Positions 1 through 14,859 are shown, counted from the stretch's first letter. The stretch is DNA of 64,000 nt from Elysia chlorotica (GCA_003991915.1 RQTK01000109.1:347412-411411), one strand, 5' to 3'. A program made the numbers and translations. Notes: generated from the sequence alone by a model not told the origin.

Positions 1-59
1 CGTCAAATGCACGAAGACCACTGAAGATCCTGGGTCAAAGTGGTCGTCTTGGACAGGTC

Positions 60-305
60 AGGAAGAAGAAGAAGAAGAAGAAGAAGAAGAAGAAGAAGAA
101 GAAGAAGAAGAAGAAGAAGAAGAAGAAGAAGAAGAAGAAGAAGAAGAAGAAGAAGAAGAAGAAGAAGAAGAAGGAAGGAAGGAAGAAGAAGAAGAAGAAG
201 AAGAAGGAGGAGGAGGAGGAGGAGGACGACGACGACGAAGACGACGACGAGGAGGACGAGGATGATGACGAGGAGGATGAGGAGGACGAGGAGGAGGAAA
301 AAATA
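60..305. repeat. GAA/GGA/GAC purine-rich tract
   Basis: An almost pure (GAA)n run grades into GGA, GAC and GAG triplets. Translated, it gives a poly-Arg frame with no biological credibility. It is a long polypurine tract and could be length-polymorphic. Confidence 0.95.
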
Positions 306-799
306 AATTTACTCTTTTTATGACCTTACACTTTGGAACTTAAGTACATAATATTTTTCAATCTCTATCTTGCTATAAATGAATAATTGCCCAAAGACAT
401 GGATAAAAATGAAGAAAGCGCTCAGTAATGGCAGACCGTCAGGAAACCTACGAAAGTAAACAATGGTTAACAGTGCTTGAACAAACCGCAAGCACCCTGG
501 AAATGTTGATTCTCTTGATATGTCTGAGTCATTTTTGTACGGTTTAGTATGCCTAATAATGGACACTGAGGGAGGATGTTAAAACCTGCTGATTTGTTTT
601 CCGGGGGAAAACCATGGAAACATGCCACTGCTGCTTTCAAATTAGACCAACCAAGATGTACGTACAATACCACGACGAGCACGCAAATCACACCTTTCAC
701 CTTTAATTTAACGCAACATGGCGCACCACGAAAATGTTACTTTAATAACCTACGACTAGGGCCTATTGGATATAAATTGGTCTTGTCATTCCCAGAGCT

Positions 800-1042
800 G
801 TGTTGGTTTAACGTTTAACATTAGCACTGTATAGGCTATATTGTTGATGGGCCCTCAGACTGACGTCTGACACTTTTATGTGCTGCCACACACGAGACAG
901 GGCGGGGATACTTTGACTCCTGTCTCAGCCGGTCACATTAAACCGACACCGACCCAACCAGTAGGGAGCGCAATCGCCAGGATTCGAACCCGAACCTTTT
1001 GCGTCGAAAGCCGATGTTCTACCCCAAGGCCACCGCACCCCC
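800..1042 (-). mobile_element. tRNA-derived SINE, near full length
   Basis: Read on the minus strand, the head contains an A-box-like TGGCCTTGGGG (1032-1022) and a perfect B-box GGTTCGAATCC (990-980). A non-tRNA body follows (CTACTGGTTGGGTCGG, GTGACCGGCTGAGACAGGAG, CTGTCTCGTGTGTGGCAGCA) and then a tail containing AACGTTAAACC. The body recurs at 33928-34118 and 40186-40335, and the tail at 12731-12804. The A and B boxes imply past RNA polymerase III transcription. This is the only copy here that keeps the tRNA head. The exact ends are uncertain because no clear target duplication was seen. Confidence 0.85.
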
Positions 1043-2701
1043 CTTCCCCCCTTGTCATCCCCAAGTTTAGTTTTCGATCTGACTTGGCAGATAAGACTTG
1101 TCTGTTTTAAGAAATGATAAGAGATGGGACCTTTTGAACCCCCACCCCCCTATAATATTGCACATGTTTTTCCCATCTCATGACATTATTCGTCCACTTA
1201 GTGTAATTTTTTTTTTCTTTTTGGTCACCATCCGCTGAAATTAGTGCTGAGGCCTGATATTTTAAAAGTATACTTTTTTTAGTCACAGTTCAAACGAAAC
1301 TGAGCAATGGTCAACTAATATTACTCATGTATTGAGTGTGTGTGTGTGTGTGTGTGTGTGTTTTTACTAGTCTGTTCATATACTGTGAGTCTATGTACTG
1401 CGTTTGTCAAAATATAATGATGACATAATAGTCCCGTCGAATGTATACATTGTTATAATATTGTATCGTCATTTTCTTAATTTCACAATAATGTATTGCA
1501 CTGAAGGAAACTTAAGGTTAGACCTCTTTCCAGATAATTTCCTTTTCCGCTTTTCTTATCCTGAAACCCTATGGGCCTACGTGTACTTTTGAACCGGTTT
1601 TCTCTCCAGAGACTTCTGTTAGCACAAGGAGTGATATCACACTCCATTGAATCCATAATGCATACAAGGTGAAAGGCCACTTGTGATTTTGCACTTGGGG
1701 ACTTACAAAATTAAACACTGTCGATTGGTATTGTTACCGTAGTAATGTTTCCTAAGTTTTGACCTGTGTATGCATAAAACCACTGACCGCCTTCAAAGTC
1801 TATCGATTTATGTAAATTTAAGTGAACTGAAAGTGTCACCTTAGTTTTCAGCAACGTCTATTGATCTGAGAGCACAGCAGCTCAAAACCCCCTCACTTCC
1901 TCGATCCCAATAACCACTGCGCTAAGCGCGATCTCTGAAACACTGATTACACAGTATAACATCCATAGTCTGCTATCACAATGTGATCGGCTTATGTCTT
2001 CAACTGATTGGTTAGTTGTTCATTTAGACTATCTTCATATACTTTGGTAGCTAAGCCTTTCAATGTACGAGATGCACGAGAGACGATTCATACGCAAAGT
2101 GGTAGCTTAAGAGAGACTTTTCTTCGAAAGCCTAGACCTCAAGAGAGACGTATAAACTACAGAAAGAATCGCTTTATGGGGTTGTTAACGCCTAACAGAG
2201 AGGTCCAAGTAACCAATTAACTATTTGTGATAGACAATTTTGAAAATAGCGAAATAAAGCAAGAAAAAAAAGATGCGGATGTATTGATCAATAGTGCCTA
2301 ACGATCAACAAAACGCGTGTAACTTGAGCTCAGTAAAGGCGCGGGCAGTAATTTTTTATTAGCACTACAAATACGGCCTGAGCCACCCCCCGTCACGCAC
2401 GGACACCCCCCCCCCCCCCCCAAAAAAAAAACAAAAAAACCAAAAAAAAAACCAAAAAAAACAAAACAAAAAAGAAACAACAACAACACGAAAAAACAAA
2501 GAAAAACAAAACAAAATGATGGGTTACGGAACAGATTCATTGACGGTGCTTAGGTATAAAAATATGTAACAAAAATAAAAAGGAATTGTTTCTTGAGGAT
2601 GATACAGTTATGGTTATACTAGTTGGATACCTGTTTCGTATGCGAAATGCATTGCGTGCCCCCCCCCCCCCCCCCCTCCCCCTTTCTCTCTCTTCTTTGC
2701 T

Positions 2702-2821
<120 letters not shown>

Positions 2822-4761
2822 CACCCCCTTTATTTTCCTCCTTTAAAATTAAATTAAAATTTTAACGGTTAATATGTCATTCAGATTTTCTTTTATTTCA
2901 TTTATTTCCCTTCTTAAGATGCATTGTGCAACAGTACTTGCAGCTGTGTTAAAACATGTCCCTTTCCTCCCTCCCTTTGTGTGTGCGCGTGTATGTTTGC
3001 AATGTTCAGAGTGAGTTGTAAGGAATTTCCATGATATCCATACAAGAATAATAATTTCAATTCGGTGCTTTTGGAAAGAACAGTTCCTCATCTAGGGTAT
3101 TGACTGTATACAGTGATCGATCTTGATGTGTCGTGTTTCAGAGCCAGCCACTATATATTTTTTTTTCAATCCCAATCCAGGCAGAGGTAATGCAACTTTG
3201 AACGGGTATCAGAAAACGATCTTAGGAATGAAGCATGTCTATTTTGCGTTTCGAACATTATGTGGAACAGACCTTTCTGCGCTGAAATTAAGATATGATT
3301 CTTTATTGTTCACTTTTTACGTGAATATCGAATATGACATATAAAATACACCCTTTTCAAAAGTTTACAAAAAGACAGACAGGCATGGTCCTTTTAAAAT
3401 CATAACCTTCTACTCACGCGCCCATCTAAGTGAAAAAACTACCCCCTCACTCTTCTCTTCGTTTGTTTTTCAGCCATTTAAAACATCGCTTTGGTGATGT
3501 GTGCATTGAGGCCGATTATGATTGACAGTCCCTGCAATTCGTGCCAATCGTCTCATACAAGTAGCGCAAAATTTACATCATCTAAGAGCATTGTATAAGA
3601 AGAGGTATCTTTCAAAACGAATAAACACGTGGAAATAATATTAACAAGCCAATTGGAGCGTTAAATAATCTGCTATAGCAAATTAGTAAAAAGAAGAAAA
3701 AAAAAGAAAAGAAAGAAAGAAGAAAAAAAAGAAATTATATATACAAGTTGAAGAGGATTTTAATACTAGGAAGGAAATAAGAATGTGTAAGCCAGGGGTA
3801 AAATGAGTAGCAGGTGAATATGGAGGAGAATGGGGCAGCAGGGGTATATCGCGTGCCGTCTAATACCCCCAGGCCTTCCGATGACGGTTATAGATTGTAG
3901 AAGCCTAAGTTTAGCGGATTGCAACGGGCGTTGGCTGGTCATCTTTTCTCCATCTATAATCACTGTTTACACAATGGACTCACGCACTGATATACAGTAG
4001 TGATGAAAGTCCTGACATGGAATTTCCCTTCTCTTCGCACGTGGTGTTCAAAGCACATTCATTTATCCGGACGTTTACTCGGAACAGCGTATCTTTCAAA
4101 ATTCACGACATGCACACGAATGAAAAAATGTATAAGCAATTCGATCAAACGTATAATAACCGTCACAGAAATTGACTATTTCTAGACGGCTATCATATTC
4201 CCCGGTAGAGTGCTACTTAATGGAATTCAAGAAATATAAAAAATAAATAAAAGTTCGTTCCGCTATAGACGAACAGACATCTACAACATACTTTCTTTTT
4301 TTTTCCCCATCAAGCTCAAGCAATATCTCAAATATTTTTTCTTTATTAATCAACTGAAACAAAATTAAAACATTTTGCTAGGCGCCGATTAATATTGAGA
4401 ATCTGGGATAGATTGTTGCGCAGTAAAAAATATTTCTTTTTATTTTCCCACCATGGCCCATAGCGGATTCCCAACGACCAAATCAAGCCATGCACGAATC
4501 AATCAAGAGAGCACAGACCGATCTTCTCATGCATAGGACATGGGTCCGTCCGTCCCTTTCATCTTTCACGGAATCAATGTCTCATACCCATCCATGCTCG
4601 GTAAAAAAAACACGTGCCTATTGACACAATGAAATATTACTGGTAACTGTTTTAGATTCGCCAAACATATCGTTATTATTATGATGCCTCGGAACATTCT
4701 CTAAGCAAAGTCTTAACGCTGGGACAGTTGGAAAGTGTGTGAGTGTGTGTGTCTCTCTCTG

Positions 4762-4965
<204 letters not shown>

Positions 4966-6027
4966 CATTTTAAAATACTAAATTTCATCTCCTTCTTTTT
5001 AGATCGAAACCTTGAATAGTTCATTTGATGGTTCAATCCTTGGACTGGCAATATCTATCTTCTATACCCACCACGGGAAATTTTGGCGAATAAGAGGAAA
5101 CAAATTAAACATGACATGCCTGGTTCTGATCCTCAGGTCTCGATTAATAAAAAATTCATAGCAGCCTATTAAGTATTTTCAAAACTTCAAAAATACAAAC
5201 CACCATACTTTTTAATATTGGCTATAAGCTCTTTTCTCTTAATTCCTGTGTCTTCTCCATAATAATTACTCTCTTAGTGGTTAGCTTTAGGCCTCTCTCT
5301 GTAAAAGCCATAAAGCTAAAATTTTACTTGCTTTAGACTATTTTGAAATTCTTGCCTGTAAAATCCAAATTCAAAATATATCTCTACTACTATATTAAAT
5401 CAACACTAGAATTCTTTCATGAGAGATTGGCCTGATAATTTTATTCATAATAAAAATAAAGTTACATAGTAAATTACATAAAAGAACATTTTATATCATA
5501 AAGGGATGAATGAGCATCACATTGTTCTTACTAGGTTAATATATTACCGGGACATTTTAGGGATAATTTGAATAAGTTTCTAATAGAAAAACAAAACAAT
5601 CTTAGGATACCAAGCTATGATGGGTTACACAATCTGTGAATGAAAAGTATTTGACTAAATGTTGAATTGCCCAAATCATGATAAACAAGTTTGGTAGCTG
5701 ATGCAGTTTTAAGATTGATGGAAGGAAACCATATTTCTATTTCAGAGAACTAATAAATAAAACCCTGCAACAAGTCTTCTGCCTAAACTAAAAAATTAAC
5801 GCTGAAAAAACAAGAAAGGTCATAAAGCTAAAACTTTGGCTTGCATGGGAACATTCTGAAATTCTCATCTACTTAAATTTCAAATCATTTATCTATCTTT
5901 ACTTGGATATTAAATTATACACTAGGATTCTTTCATGAGAGATTGACCTGCTACATACAAAACTGAACCACATAATTATATAATTGGACAATTTGAATAT
6001 GATACAAAAATTAGATTAGTTACTCAC

Positions 6028-8084
6028 CAACAAAATCCCAAATAAGAACGTCTGATACATCCTCATGTATAAAATAGAGATTACCCAAGGCCTGAAAACA
6101 AAAAGATACAACATAATCATTTAGAAATTCTGAGCTACACTTTGGATTTACATTATTTTTATATCAGGGTGATTCTTTTGGGAGTAATTTAGAAAGAATT
6201 CCTACGAAATGACAATGCAACCTTTTGCCAACCAATTTTTTTATATATTACTAACAACCAGTGACATAAACAAAAATTAAACATTTGATCAGGATGAGAT
6301 GCACTAAAGTTATGAGGTTAATAACTTACGGTAAATTTGTCAGCTGCAGTGTAGTCTTCATCAAGAAATATTCTTGCTCGATCAAACTTATTGAGTTCCT
6401 CACAAGATAGCAAAATTCTGCAAATTTAAAAAGGTATATATATATATAAATAAAAGAATTAGATTGTTAAATACAGAATTCTGAATTTTATTAATATAAT
6501 ACTTTGATAGAGTATAATACTAGCACTCTCTATTTCACTCAAAAACTTTCTGTATTTGTATAATATGCTAATTTATGGGAAAAGGTTCAAAAAATTATTT
6601 TCTGAATTTAAATAATTAAAACAGAAAACATAACAGATGATATGGTTTTCACGTAATTTTTTCATAAGAATAAAATTTAAAAGTTAATAATTGCAATCAT
6701 CTTCAACAAACTCCAATGCGATTTAAATGGTAATTTGGCATACTACACTTGCAAGACGGAAAATGTGAAAGCATGGTTCAACTCACTTCACAAATTGATT
6801 GACATGTTGCATGGAAGCCTCATAGTTCTTGCCACCCACCTCTTGACAATGCAAAGCAAGAATACCTGGTTTGTAGGTTTGAATGCACTGAAAATATAAC
6901 AATTTAAAGAGTTAAAGAGATAAAAACTTGTGTAATTGATTGCATTACAATTTACATATATTCATCGATTAACTTTTTAAATAATCGAAACCTTCTTTAC
7001 ATTCAAAAGTTTATTCAAATTAAGTATTTTAAATTGATAAAATTGACCAAATAATATAGAACGTATATGATGAACGTATAATTACTATGACGTATAGTAA
7101 TTTTCCAATGCACTGTGAAGAACTATTCTCACCTCAAAAAAAGACTTGAGCCATCCTGGAAACATACTATCAGGCTGATGATAAAAAGAGCATTTCATCA
7201 GATTGTAACTAGTATGCTGATAATCCTTGTCATTACAACCAAAACAGACTTATCATTATTAATGGAGCTTAACTGTTCACCAATTGAACATTTATATTGT
7301 TCTAATTTTTTTTTAATTTTGAGGTATTGTTTAAAATTTAAATAAGTTATTGTTTTGTTGACTATAATATTTTCCTTAAAAAATATCATTTGTTAGAAAT
7401 TGTAATATTTAGGACACAAAAGTACATCATTATTAATCTTTAAATTAATTTAGTGTCAGTGATCATGAATGCACTCTTGATTGATTTCCTAAATCATTAT
7501 AATTATCATGCACACAACATTGCAGAATTAATTCAGACTTCAAAGTGTAAAAAATGTATACTTTCCAAACATAATAAAAAAATTATATATGCTATCCTCT
7601 TAAGAGTAATAAAATGTTTGTTTAGTTGAAGCTAAGCAACTGTTAAAGAATTTTTATGAAATTGAAAATCATTGAGTTTTTTCAAAAGCATATTAAAATT
7701 TAACCTCCTACGATGGAGTAAAACTTACCGGCACATGTTTTTTTACAATGCCAATGCTCAAAAAAAGGGAGCAGTGAGAAATTTCCAGTACATGCCCATG
7801 TTATATATTTGGTCAACCATTTAAAAATTACCCGCATAAAACTAGTTTTCAAAGCCAGATTACAGTTAGTGAAGACAAGTATCAGCAAATAGCAGCCACA
7901 AGCCAACTTTTCATTCGTAATAATCATATATATTTCTTGTTCCATAAAAATTAAAATTTGTTAAAAATAATGGAATGAAAAGGTAGAATTATAATGCGTG
8001 ATAACATATGATTTCAAATACCTCTTCAAAGATTGATCCAACATTTGCAGTGATCAGCAATGTCCTTGTACAATCTCCCTCCAT
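6028..8084 (-). CDS. INPP5A: Inositol-polyphosphate 5-phosphatase type I, 5' part (coding exons 1-5)
   Basis: Coding exons, all on the minus strand: 8084-8022, 7174-7133, 6887-6787, 6417-6330 and 6091-6028. All have GT-AG borders and the phases join without a break. The start is the ATG at 8084-8082, giving MEGDCTRTLLITANVGSIFE. Exon 2 encodes PDSMFPGWLKSFFE, exon 3 contains LALHCQEVGGKNYEASM (residues 45-61), exon 4 FDRARIFLDEDY and exon 5 ALGNLYFIHED. These follow the N-terminal half of animal INPP5A in order. The family hydrolyses the 5-phosphate of Ins(1,4,5)P3 and Ins(1,3,4,5)P4 and so ends calcium signalling; the enzyme is membrane-associated in animals. The Glu of LHCQE lies in the conserved metal-binding region. 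The last exon ends in phase 1. I found no later exons in 1-6027, so the catalytic C-terminal half and any CaaX end should lie outside the window. Family assignment is confident; exact boundaries rest on reading by eye. Confidence 0.9.
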
Positions 8085-9928
8085 TGTGAATTTTAAAGTT
8101 CAACACACAGTGACTAATGGTATTTTTTAATTTAAGTGACTTTTTCAGGATGAAAATTTTGAACATTCAGCTGTATCAAATTTATTATCACAGATAGTAT
8201 CCAATATGTTGAAACTGTAGAGCCTGAGAAATAAAACAATTAAAAAAAATTTGTTAAAAGCTATTACAGTATTAGCACTGAAACATGCAGGAAATCAAAA
8301 TCATGTAAATGCTTTTTGTGTGTTTATGTGTGTGTATTGCATAGAAAGATATCCAGACCTGTTAATTTCACATATTTATGTCAGCCCCAATGAAGTTTGT
8401 ATCAGGTTTTAATCTGTTTTTTTAAATACTTTGGGCATATTGTACATTTCAAGGTGTTTTTAAGGTCTTTTTAAATAGGACCTGTTGATTTTAAAACACT
8501 TTAAAGGTAAGGTTATTTGTGGCAACCCTGAATGGTATTTTTGTCAGCATCAAAGAAAGTGACTTAAAAGTCAAAGTAAGCAAACATCTCTGACCATTTT
8601 GTAACCATTACATGTCAGCTCTCAAATATGATCTGTTTTTCCCTACAGGGATGCCACCCAAACATGGTGAAAATTCCGGAACTTTTATAGTGGAAAAAGA
8701 GGAGGGTGGAGCTGAAAATTTTCAAGATTTTTATCCATTTAGAGAGGTTCTGAGAATGTCCCTGATTTGATAAATGGTTATATTTATTAAATGAAATAGA
8801 TGTATTACATTTACTATAACTCACTAACAGATATTTACCAGTTAACACTACGTTCAACAGATTTCCTTCTTTGCTGGCTTCCATTTCGATCTATATTATA
8901 TTGTTTATTGTGTACCTATATCCGCCTCAACGAATTTTATTTTTACGATACATCCGCTCTAATTTCATTAATCAGAATGTCAGTAAATTTTTAACTGTGC
9001 AGTGTGCGTTCATTTCATGAAGGAATAAAACTGGAGCTGTTTGTATTTTTATAAAAGATTGGAGCAAAACATGCGAATATCAATTATCATACCGAAACAT
9101 TATTAGCAGAAATCCAGATATATATCAGGATTATATGAATTTAGTACTAATTCATATTAGATGTAGGATGTTCTGATCGTCCAATCTATTTATATAAATT
9201 TAGAATTAAATTATATTAGATGTGGAATGTTCAGATCATCAGATACGTTAGCTATCACATTAGATGATACATCTCGATTATCTTTTTAATAAAATGTACC
9301 ACTTGAGGATGCATGTTTCTTCGCTGACATAACTATCAACAAGCTTAGAACAGTTTGGCCAAGGGTCTGTCATTAAAATAGTCAATAGATATGAGTCAGA
9401 TCAAACACACCCTAGCAGAAATCAATATGTCAGAAAAGATGACGAGGATTGGATGAGGATGGACAGATTGGTATTATTTGGAAGAGTAAACAATGTCAAT
9501 CAGACAAACTAGAGGTTAACTGCAGTACCGATTAAACAGTATTCTACACATTTAACAAACAATGAAAATACATCGCAGGTCTATAAACATTGTTCTTTGC
9601 TTTTCTTTTCCATAACTGGAGTTAATTTCTTTTTCTACTCGTGAAATAACCGTAGTATGATAATCATAAACAACATTGTTTTGCTATTAGCTGTGGAGTC
9701 CTTCAGAGGTGCGCATATCCGGAATTAAAAACGTATAATTTTAAAAAAATACGCCGAGGTATTAGTATGCGAGGTGTGACCTCAGAAATCGCCAGTTAAC
9801 TGTTTGTTGGGTTCGAAGACAAACTCTCATTTGAAAACCAGTTGCTGTAGATGAGTCGCACTATTTTAACTACTTAAGCTCATTCTTGTCCTGGTGTAAA
9901 GACCACTTTTTGCTTCTTAATTCTTAAT

Positions 9929-10735
9929 GTGAAGGAAACGAAAGAACGCAGAGTAAAAAAAGGAGTCAATTATACCTTTAGCATCAATGATGAGCTAGTG
10001 GAAATTGCTGACTCCTACAAGCTACTTGGTGTCACTATTTACCATAGATTAGACTGGCCCGTCTACGCCTCTCTTGTGCACTCAAAAATGAGCCAGTGCC
10101 TCTACTTACTAAGAAAACTAAACAGCTTTGGGCTAGATAATACCATCTATATTTTACAGATCAGTCATTGTTTAATATTTTCTATTGTGGGATGAGGCGG
10201 TAACTGCTCAATAAAAGGCCAGAGACTTTAAACTCTATTATAAAAAAAGTTGGCAAACTGTGTGACACTGGTTTCTCGAATATCTCTGACAATTTTAGAA
10301 ATATTGCAATGAAAAAAAGAAGTTAGTTGAAGACAAGTCATATCCACTCGCCACACAAATAGAGTGGTCACGGCACAGTGGGAGAATTACTCTTCTAAAA
10401 ACCGAGCAATCTAGATATAAGAGGAGTTTTCTTCTCACTGCAGTGAAGTTATTTTATGACAGACAGTATATACCTACATTGATTATTGAATAAGTAAAGA
10501 CATGTTTGTCTCTGTTTTCTCTTACATTTATCCACTACAGACAAATGAGTTTGTACTCACTACCTGTGTATGTGTGTGTGTAACTAATCTTAACAATTTC
10601 TTTTATTTTGTGATCCTGTGTGAATTTTTAATATCGTTCAACTCCTGTATTATTTTATGTCTATCAATGTAATGAATTATGAAAGCAAATCAAATTTCCT
10701 TTATTGGACAAATAAAGTTTTATCTTGATATTGGT
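9929..10735 (+). mobile_element. Decayed non-LTR retrotransposon, 3' end of reverse transcriptase
   Basis: The open frame 9929-10195 contains IADSYKLLGVTIYHRLDW and MSQCLYLLRKLNSFG, the 'YLGV.ID..L.W' and 'RLYFLRKL.SFG' stretch found after the catalytic motif in many animal LINE reverse transcriptases. After frameshifts, about 10370-10480 reads RITLLKTEQSRYKRSFL and TAVKLF, the usual C-terminal end. The final GGACAAATAAAGTTTTATCTTGA near 10708-10732 looks like a LINE 3' tail with a polyadenylation signal. It is 5'-truncated and carries frameshifts and stops, so it is not active. Confidence 0.75.
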
Positions 10736-12730
10736 ATCACATGCTTCGGCTGGCATATGTGTTGCTACTTTGTCATTATATGTGAATGTCGACCCACGCT
10801 TGGCCTAGTTTGGTGTAGCCAGGCCTTTAGAATCCGGAAATTCCCAGAAAAGTGGCACCCCTGTCCCTATCCATATCAATCCCTAAAACAAAATCTTGAG
10901 AAGATTTTAAAATATTAAAAAATGTTATGAGAAATTATAGTTCCATAATCATGACAGTTTGAACTTTGATATCTTTTTTTTTTAAATTGATAATGTTTTT
11001 TTAAAATGAATGTTTTAAAAATAAAAGTAGTGTAGTTCTAAGTCTTTAAGTTTAAATACATTCGTATTTCAAAATCAAATTTATATAGCTAACCCAATTT
11101 TTTTCCTTCATTCTCAATGATACTAAATAATGAGTATATATGTCCTTTCATAAGTCACCTTGGCTTGGAATAATTCTTGTTGGGCTTTCTACAATGGATT
11201 ATAATGGACATGAGTGTGGTATCCTGCTTTATTAAAGATCAATGAATCCATCTGACAATAAATGTTCTTACTTTAGACTTACCCTGGAAGTTTACTGATG
11301 TAGAATACCAAAAGGCAGAAAATCTCACTCCGAAATTTGTCCACGAGCCAAGGTAAAGCAGCTTTGATCAATCAAATCTAACCAATCAAGAATTTTGGGC
11401 ATTCATGTATGCTGACTACAATATTGAAGCCCATTTCTTTCAATTATCTTCTTCTGACTTCATCTCACAAGAAAGTCATTGTTTAGACTGGAATAAATTT
11501 ATCGGTGGTCTAGATCCATCTCCACAATCTATAGAAAATAATTTAACATCCATTTAGAAGTTCGCATACATCCTAGAAACATTTACAAATATATCTGCAG
11601 GCAAGAGAATTTTAAAAACATACTTTAGCACTTCTAGATCTAGATTCTAGGGCGCAATTTATTTCAATTCATAAGCAAATTTTACCAACTTTTATATCAG
11701 CCACTTTGGAGAGAAAAAAACGCTTGAAAAAGTCCAATTTAATCTTCTAGATCTAGAAACATTAAATTTAGATTCTACTCTAAATCTACAAAGTGTTAAA
11801 TAGTTTTGTCTTTTAAATATAAAGTAACAAGACTTTTGAAGACAAAGAGCAAGAACCATACGCAGTAGTCACAAACTGATTTTTTAAATGAATTCCCTGC
11901 CTGTAAGAAAAAACTTAGAACATTGAAACTTTAAATTTTCTTTCCAAAACAGTCTATATGAGACATTGAAGAACAATCTTCCCCCAGCAGCTGTGTATTA
12001 TATAATCTGTGGGCTTCCCAAAGGCAGAAGCCTTCCGCGAGAGGATATTAAGATCTAGATCTAAATCTATGTATCTCAATTTCTGATGTTTTCTTGGTAA
12101 TAATTTTGCTTTTAAGTTTATAAGGAGATTGGATATAGAATAGATATTTGCAGTGGATATCTAGATCTAGAATCTACTAAGTATCTACGTTGAATCTATG
12201 ACATGTGTGATATTAACATCAGTCTATTAGCAATCACCGCAAACAGTAAAGCCACTGCATAGAAACGAGCCTAGCAGAAGACCAGAAATGCATTCCACAA
12301 GCTGCTTCAAAGGTTCTGTTCTCGAACATATCTCGAGCTCTCAAAACCTCTCATGTTTATTTTAGTTTTAATTGAAGCCTTCTCTCCCCTTAGTATGAAT
12401 TTGACGTCATGAGAATCAGCGCCTCCAGGGGTTGTGTTAAAATAGGGAACTAAAGTCACCTCCCTTGGTCTCATGTGGAGTCTATCCTCTTGCCTTCTTG
12501 ACACAAATGAACATCTACAGTATTAATATAATTGTCTTCGTCTCAAACTTAGACATGCGATCAAATCCAAACCGCTCCACCCTCAATTCCCAAATTTTAC
12601 AGTAAAATTACAAATGGGCCAGACAATTTTAAAGTCATAAACTAATAACATCAAACACCTAATCAAATTTTAACAAAAATTAACGAATTTATAGAACTAA
12701 AAATGTTTGTTTTTTTAAACGAACAGACAC

Positions 12731-12804
12731 GGTTGGTTGGTTGGTTGGTTGGGTTGATTTAACGTCCAACAGCAGCACTATATAGGCTATATTGTGGACG
12801 GGCC
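12731..12804 (-). mobile_element. SINE tail fragment
   Basis: (GGTT)n followed by GATTTAACGTCCAACAGCAG and GGCTATATTGTGGACGGGCC is the reverse complement of the 3' part of the SINE at 33928-34118. Only the tail remains. Confidence 0.75.
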
Positions 12805-13737
12805 ACCGCGACAGACACAACAATTACTGCTTCCTCCGCTTCCTTGAACAACAAACAGATCGAAAGTGCTATAAATGTTGATTCTTTTTATTTTCTAAGT
12901 GCGTGCGCAAATTGTAATGCAATTGCACCGTTTTCTTATAACGCTTGGTTGCTTATTAATTCTGATTATAAATTATTGAGCCTACTTTAATTTGATGCAA
13001 CCTCTTCAAGCAAACATGTGAATTTCCTAAAGTTATAAATCCTGAAGGTACACAACTTTGAGTTCAACACAGTTTAAATTTAGCTAAAATACTTTATTTT
13101 TTCCCACCCTACAGTCACCACGAATTTCATGTGAGACATCTCCGACATAGTTAACCCTTAGATTGGCATAATTTATCTGAATGTAGATCAAGATCTAAAT
13201 AGACATAATATTTTGTACTTATTCTTTTTGGGAATATAATGCTCATGATTTTCGTGCCCGATCCCGAATGACTCTCAATGTAGTCATTGCGATTGTACTT
13301 AATGATTTTCCCGTCAAAGACGTAGGGTAAGTTTTGTTAGCAGTTACATTAACACAGACAATAGAGAACTTACTGATTAGATCAGCACTTCTGAGTAGAC
13401 GAAGTCATTTGAAAGATGGAGTTGTACTGTCTTACATTTTCTACAAAAATGTTTGCTAATCAGTAAGTTTTTCTAGTGTAGGCCTATGTGTAAATGTTAT
13501 TGTTAACAAAACTTACCTTTTGATGAACAGGGCATTGGCTAATCTTTAATAATCACAATTTTTACTATTTCATTTTCAACTTTTTGTTGCCCCATACTAC
13601 ATGAAGCTTGCCACTACTACAGCAGTGGGCCTAACTACCAACTGCAATAGCTTTATTATCACCACAGATGTCTATTTAATCTGTGATTATCACCATTAAT
13701 CTTAGTCACCGGGCAATCTATGTAGTTAAATTCGCGT

Positions 13738-13766
13738 GTATATATATATATATATATATATATATC
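13738..13766. repeat. (TA)n microsatellite
   Basis: About 26 bp of alternating TA. No associated feature was seen. Confidence 0.9.
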
Positions 13767-14859
13767 AAAACTCAGTTTAGATTATTTTTGTATGTTTGCT
13801 TTGATCTTGGTTGTTATTGGCTAGATTTCATTGTATAATAAGTTTTCTATCTCTTGTATATAATTCAAATATTGTTTTGTTGTTGTTGTTGTTGTTATTT
13901 TGTTGTTGTTGTCTTTTGTTAACAAGAATACACAAAATTATGCTTTTTTCCTTTGAACTGTGCACTTTCCCCCTTTTTTCGGCCACAGTGTGCACTGCAT
14001 ATATACACCCGTTCTTCAAAATCTTTCTAGAAAAAAATTAAGATGACACACCGGATGGATGATCACAAAGAGACAGTCAGTAATGGGGGCAGGATAATTA
14101 CATCCATGACATCGACGAACTAGCATGGGATGAACAGAAGTTTGTCACATGGGAGAAGGGAGGACAACATCACTCAGTGGGCAGGTTATACGATAAATCT
14201 GAGGAAATCAGAAGACAGGGAACAATGGTAAGAGATGGTTTGTCATATGCACGCCCCCTCTTTCCTATTCCCCCCCAAACGTGAAACGCGGTATAGAACG
14301 AAAGAACAAAAAGAACAAGAAGGTATATTTATTGCAATCAAAAATTATATAAGTATTTACTGCCGTCATCATAGAGAGCCATGCCGGTTCGCGTTGGCGA
14401 CCATTCCCTTTTTGCTCGCACCGATCCTTCTTCCCAGATCGTCTCATATTTTTTCTCTCTGTCTAATTCTAGTTCTCTATCCGTTCGTTTTTTTTTGTTT
14501 GTTTGTGTAATTTTAAGCAAAGGATACTTTAAATTATGTTCGCTGCAATTCGTTTATCTATCTGCTTGTATGTGTGTGTGTGTGTGTTTTTTTTTTAACA
14601 TCGCGCCTAGGCACTCATTGTCTAACTGTAATGACTAGTTGGTAATTAGCCATAATATGTTTCATACAGTTTCTCAGTGATGTTTGTTTGGCTTTTCCTA
14701 TTCTTTTCTTTATTTCTGTGTCGCAGTTTCCGTTTTCTGTTATCATCACCCCTAACTATTTGAATTTAACATTTGACATAACTCATAAATCCCAACTTTT
14801 TAAACGGCATGTTAGAATAACTTTTTGTCTGGATCATTGCCCCTGTCTCTACGGAAAAT

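Noticed and set aside
40..306. Poly-arginine open frame
   Set aside because: It is a direct translation of a (GAA)n/GGA simple repeat with no gene context.
7700..7945. Minus-strand 81-codon frame between INPP5A exons 1 and 2
   Set aside because: The true exon 2 at 7174-7133 joins exon 1 to exon 3 in phase and matches the family; this frame matches nothing.
12307..12504. Minus-strand 65-codon frame in the intergenic region
   Set aside because: No recognised domain; possibly transposon debris, but not supportable.
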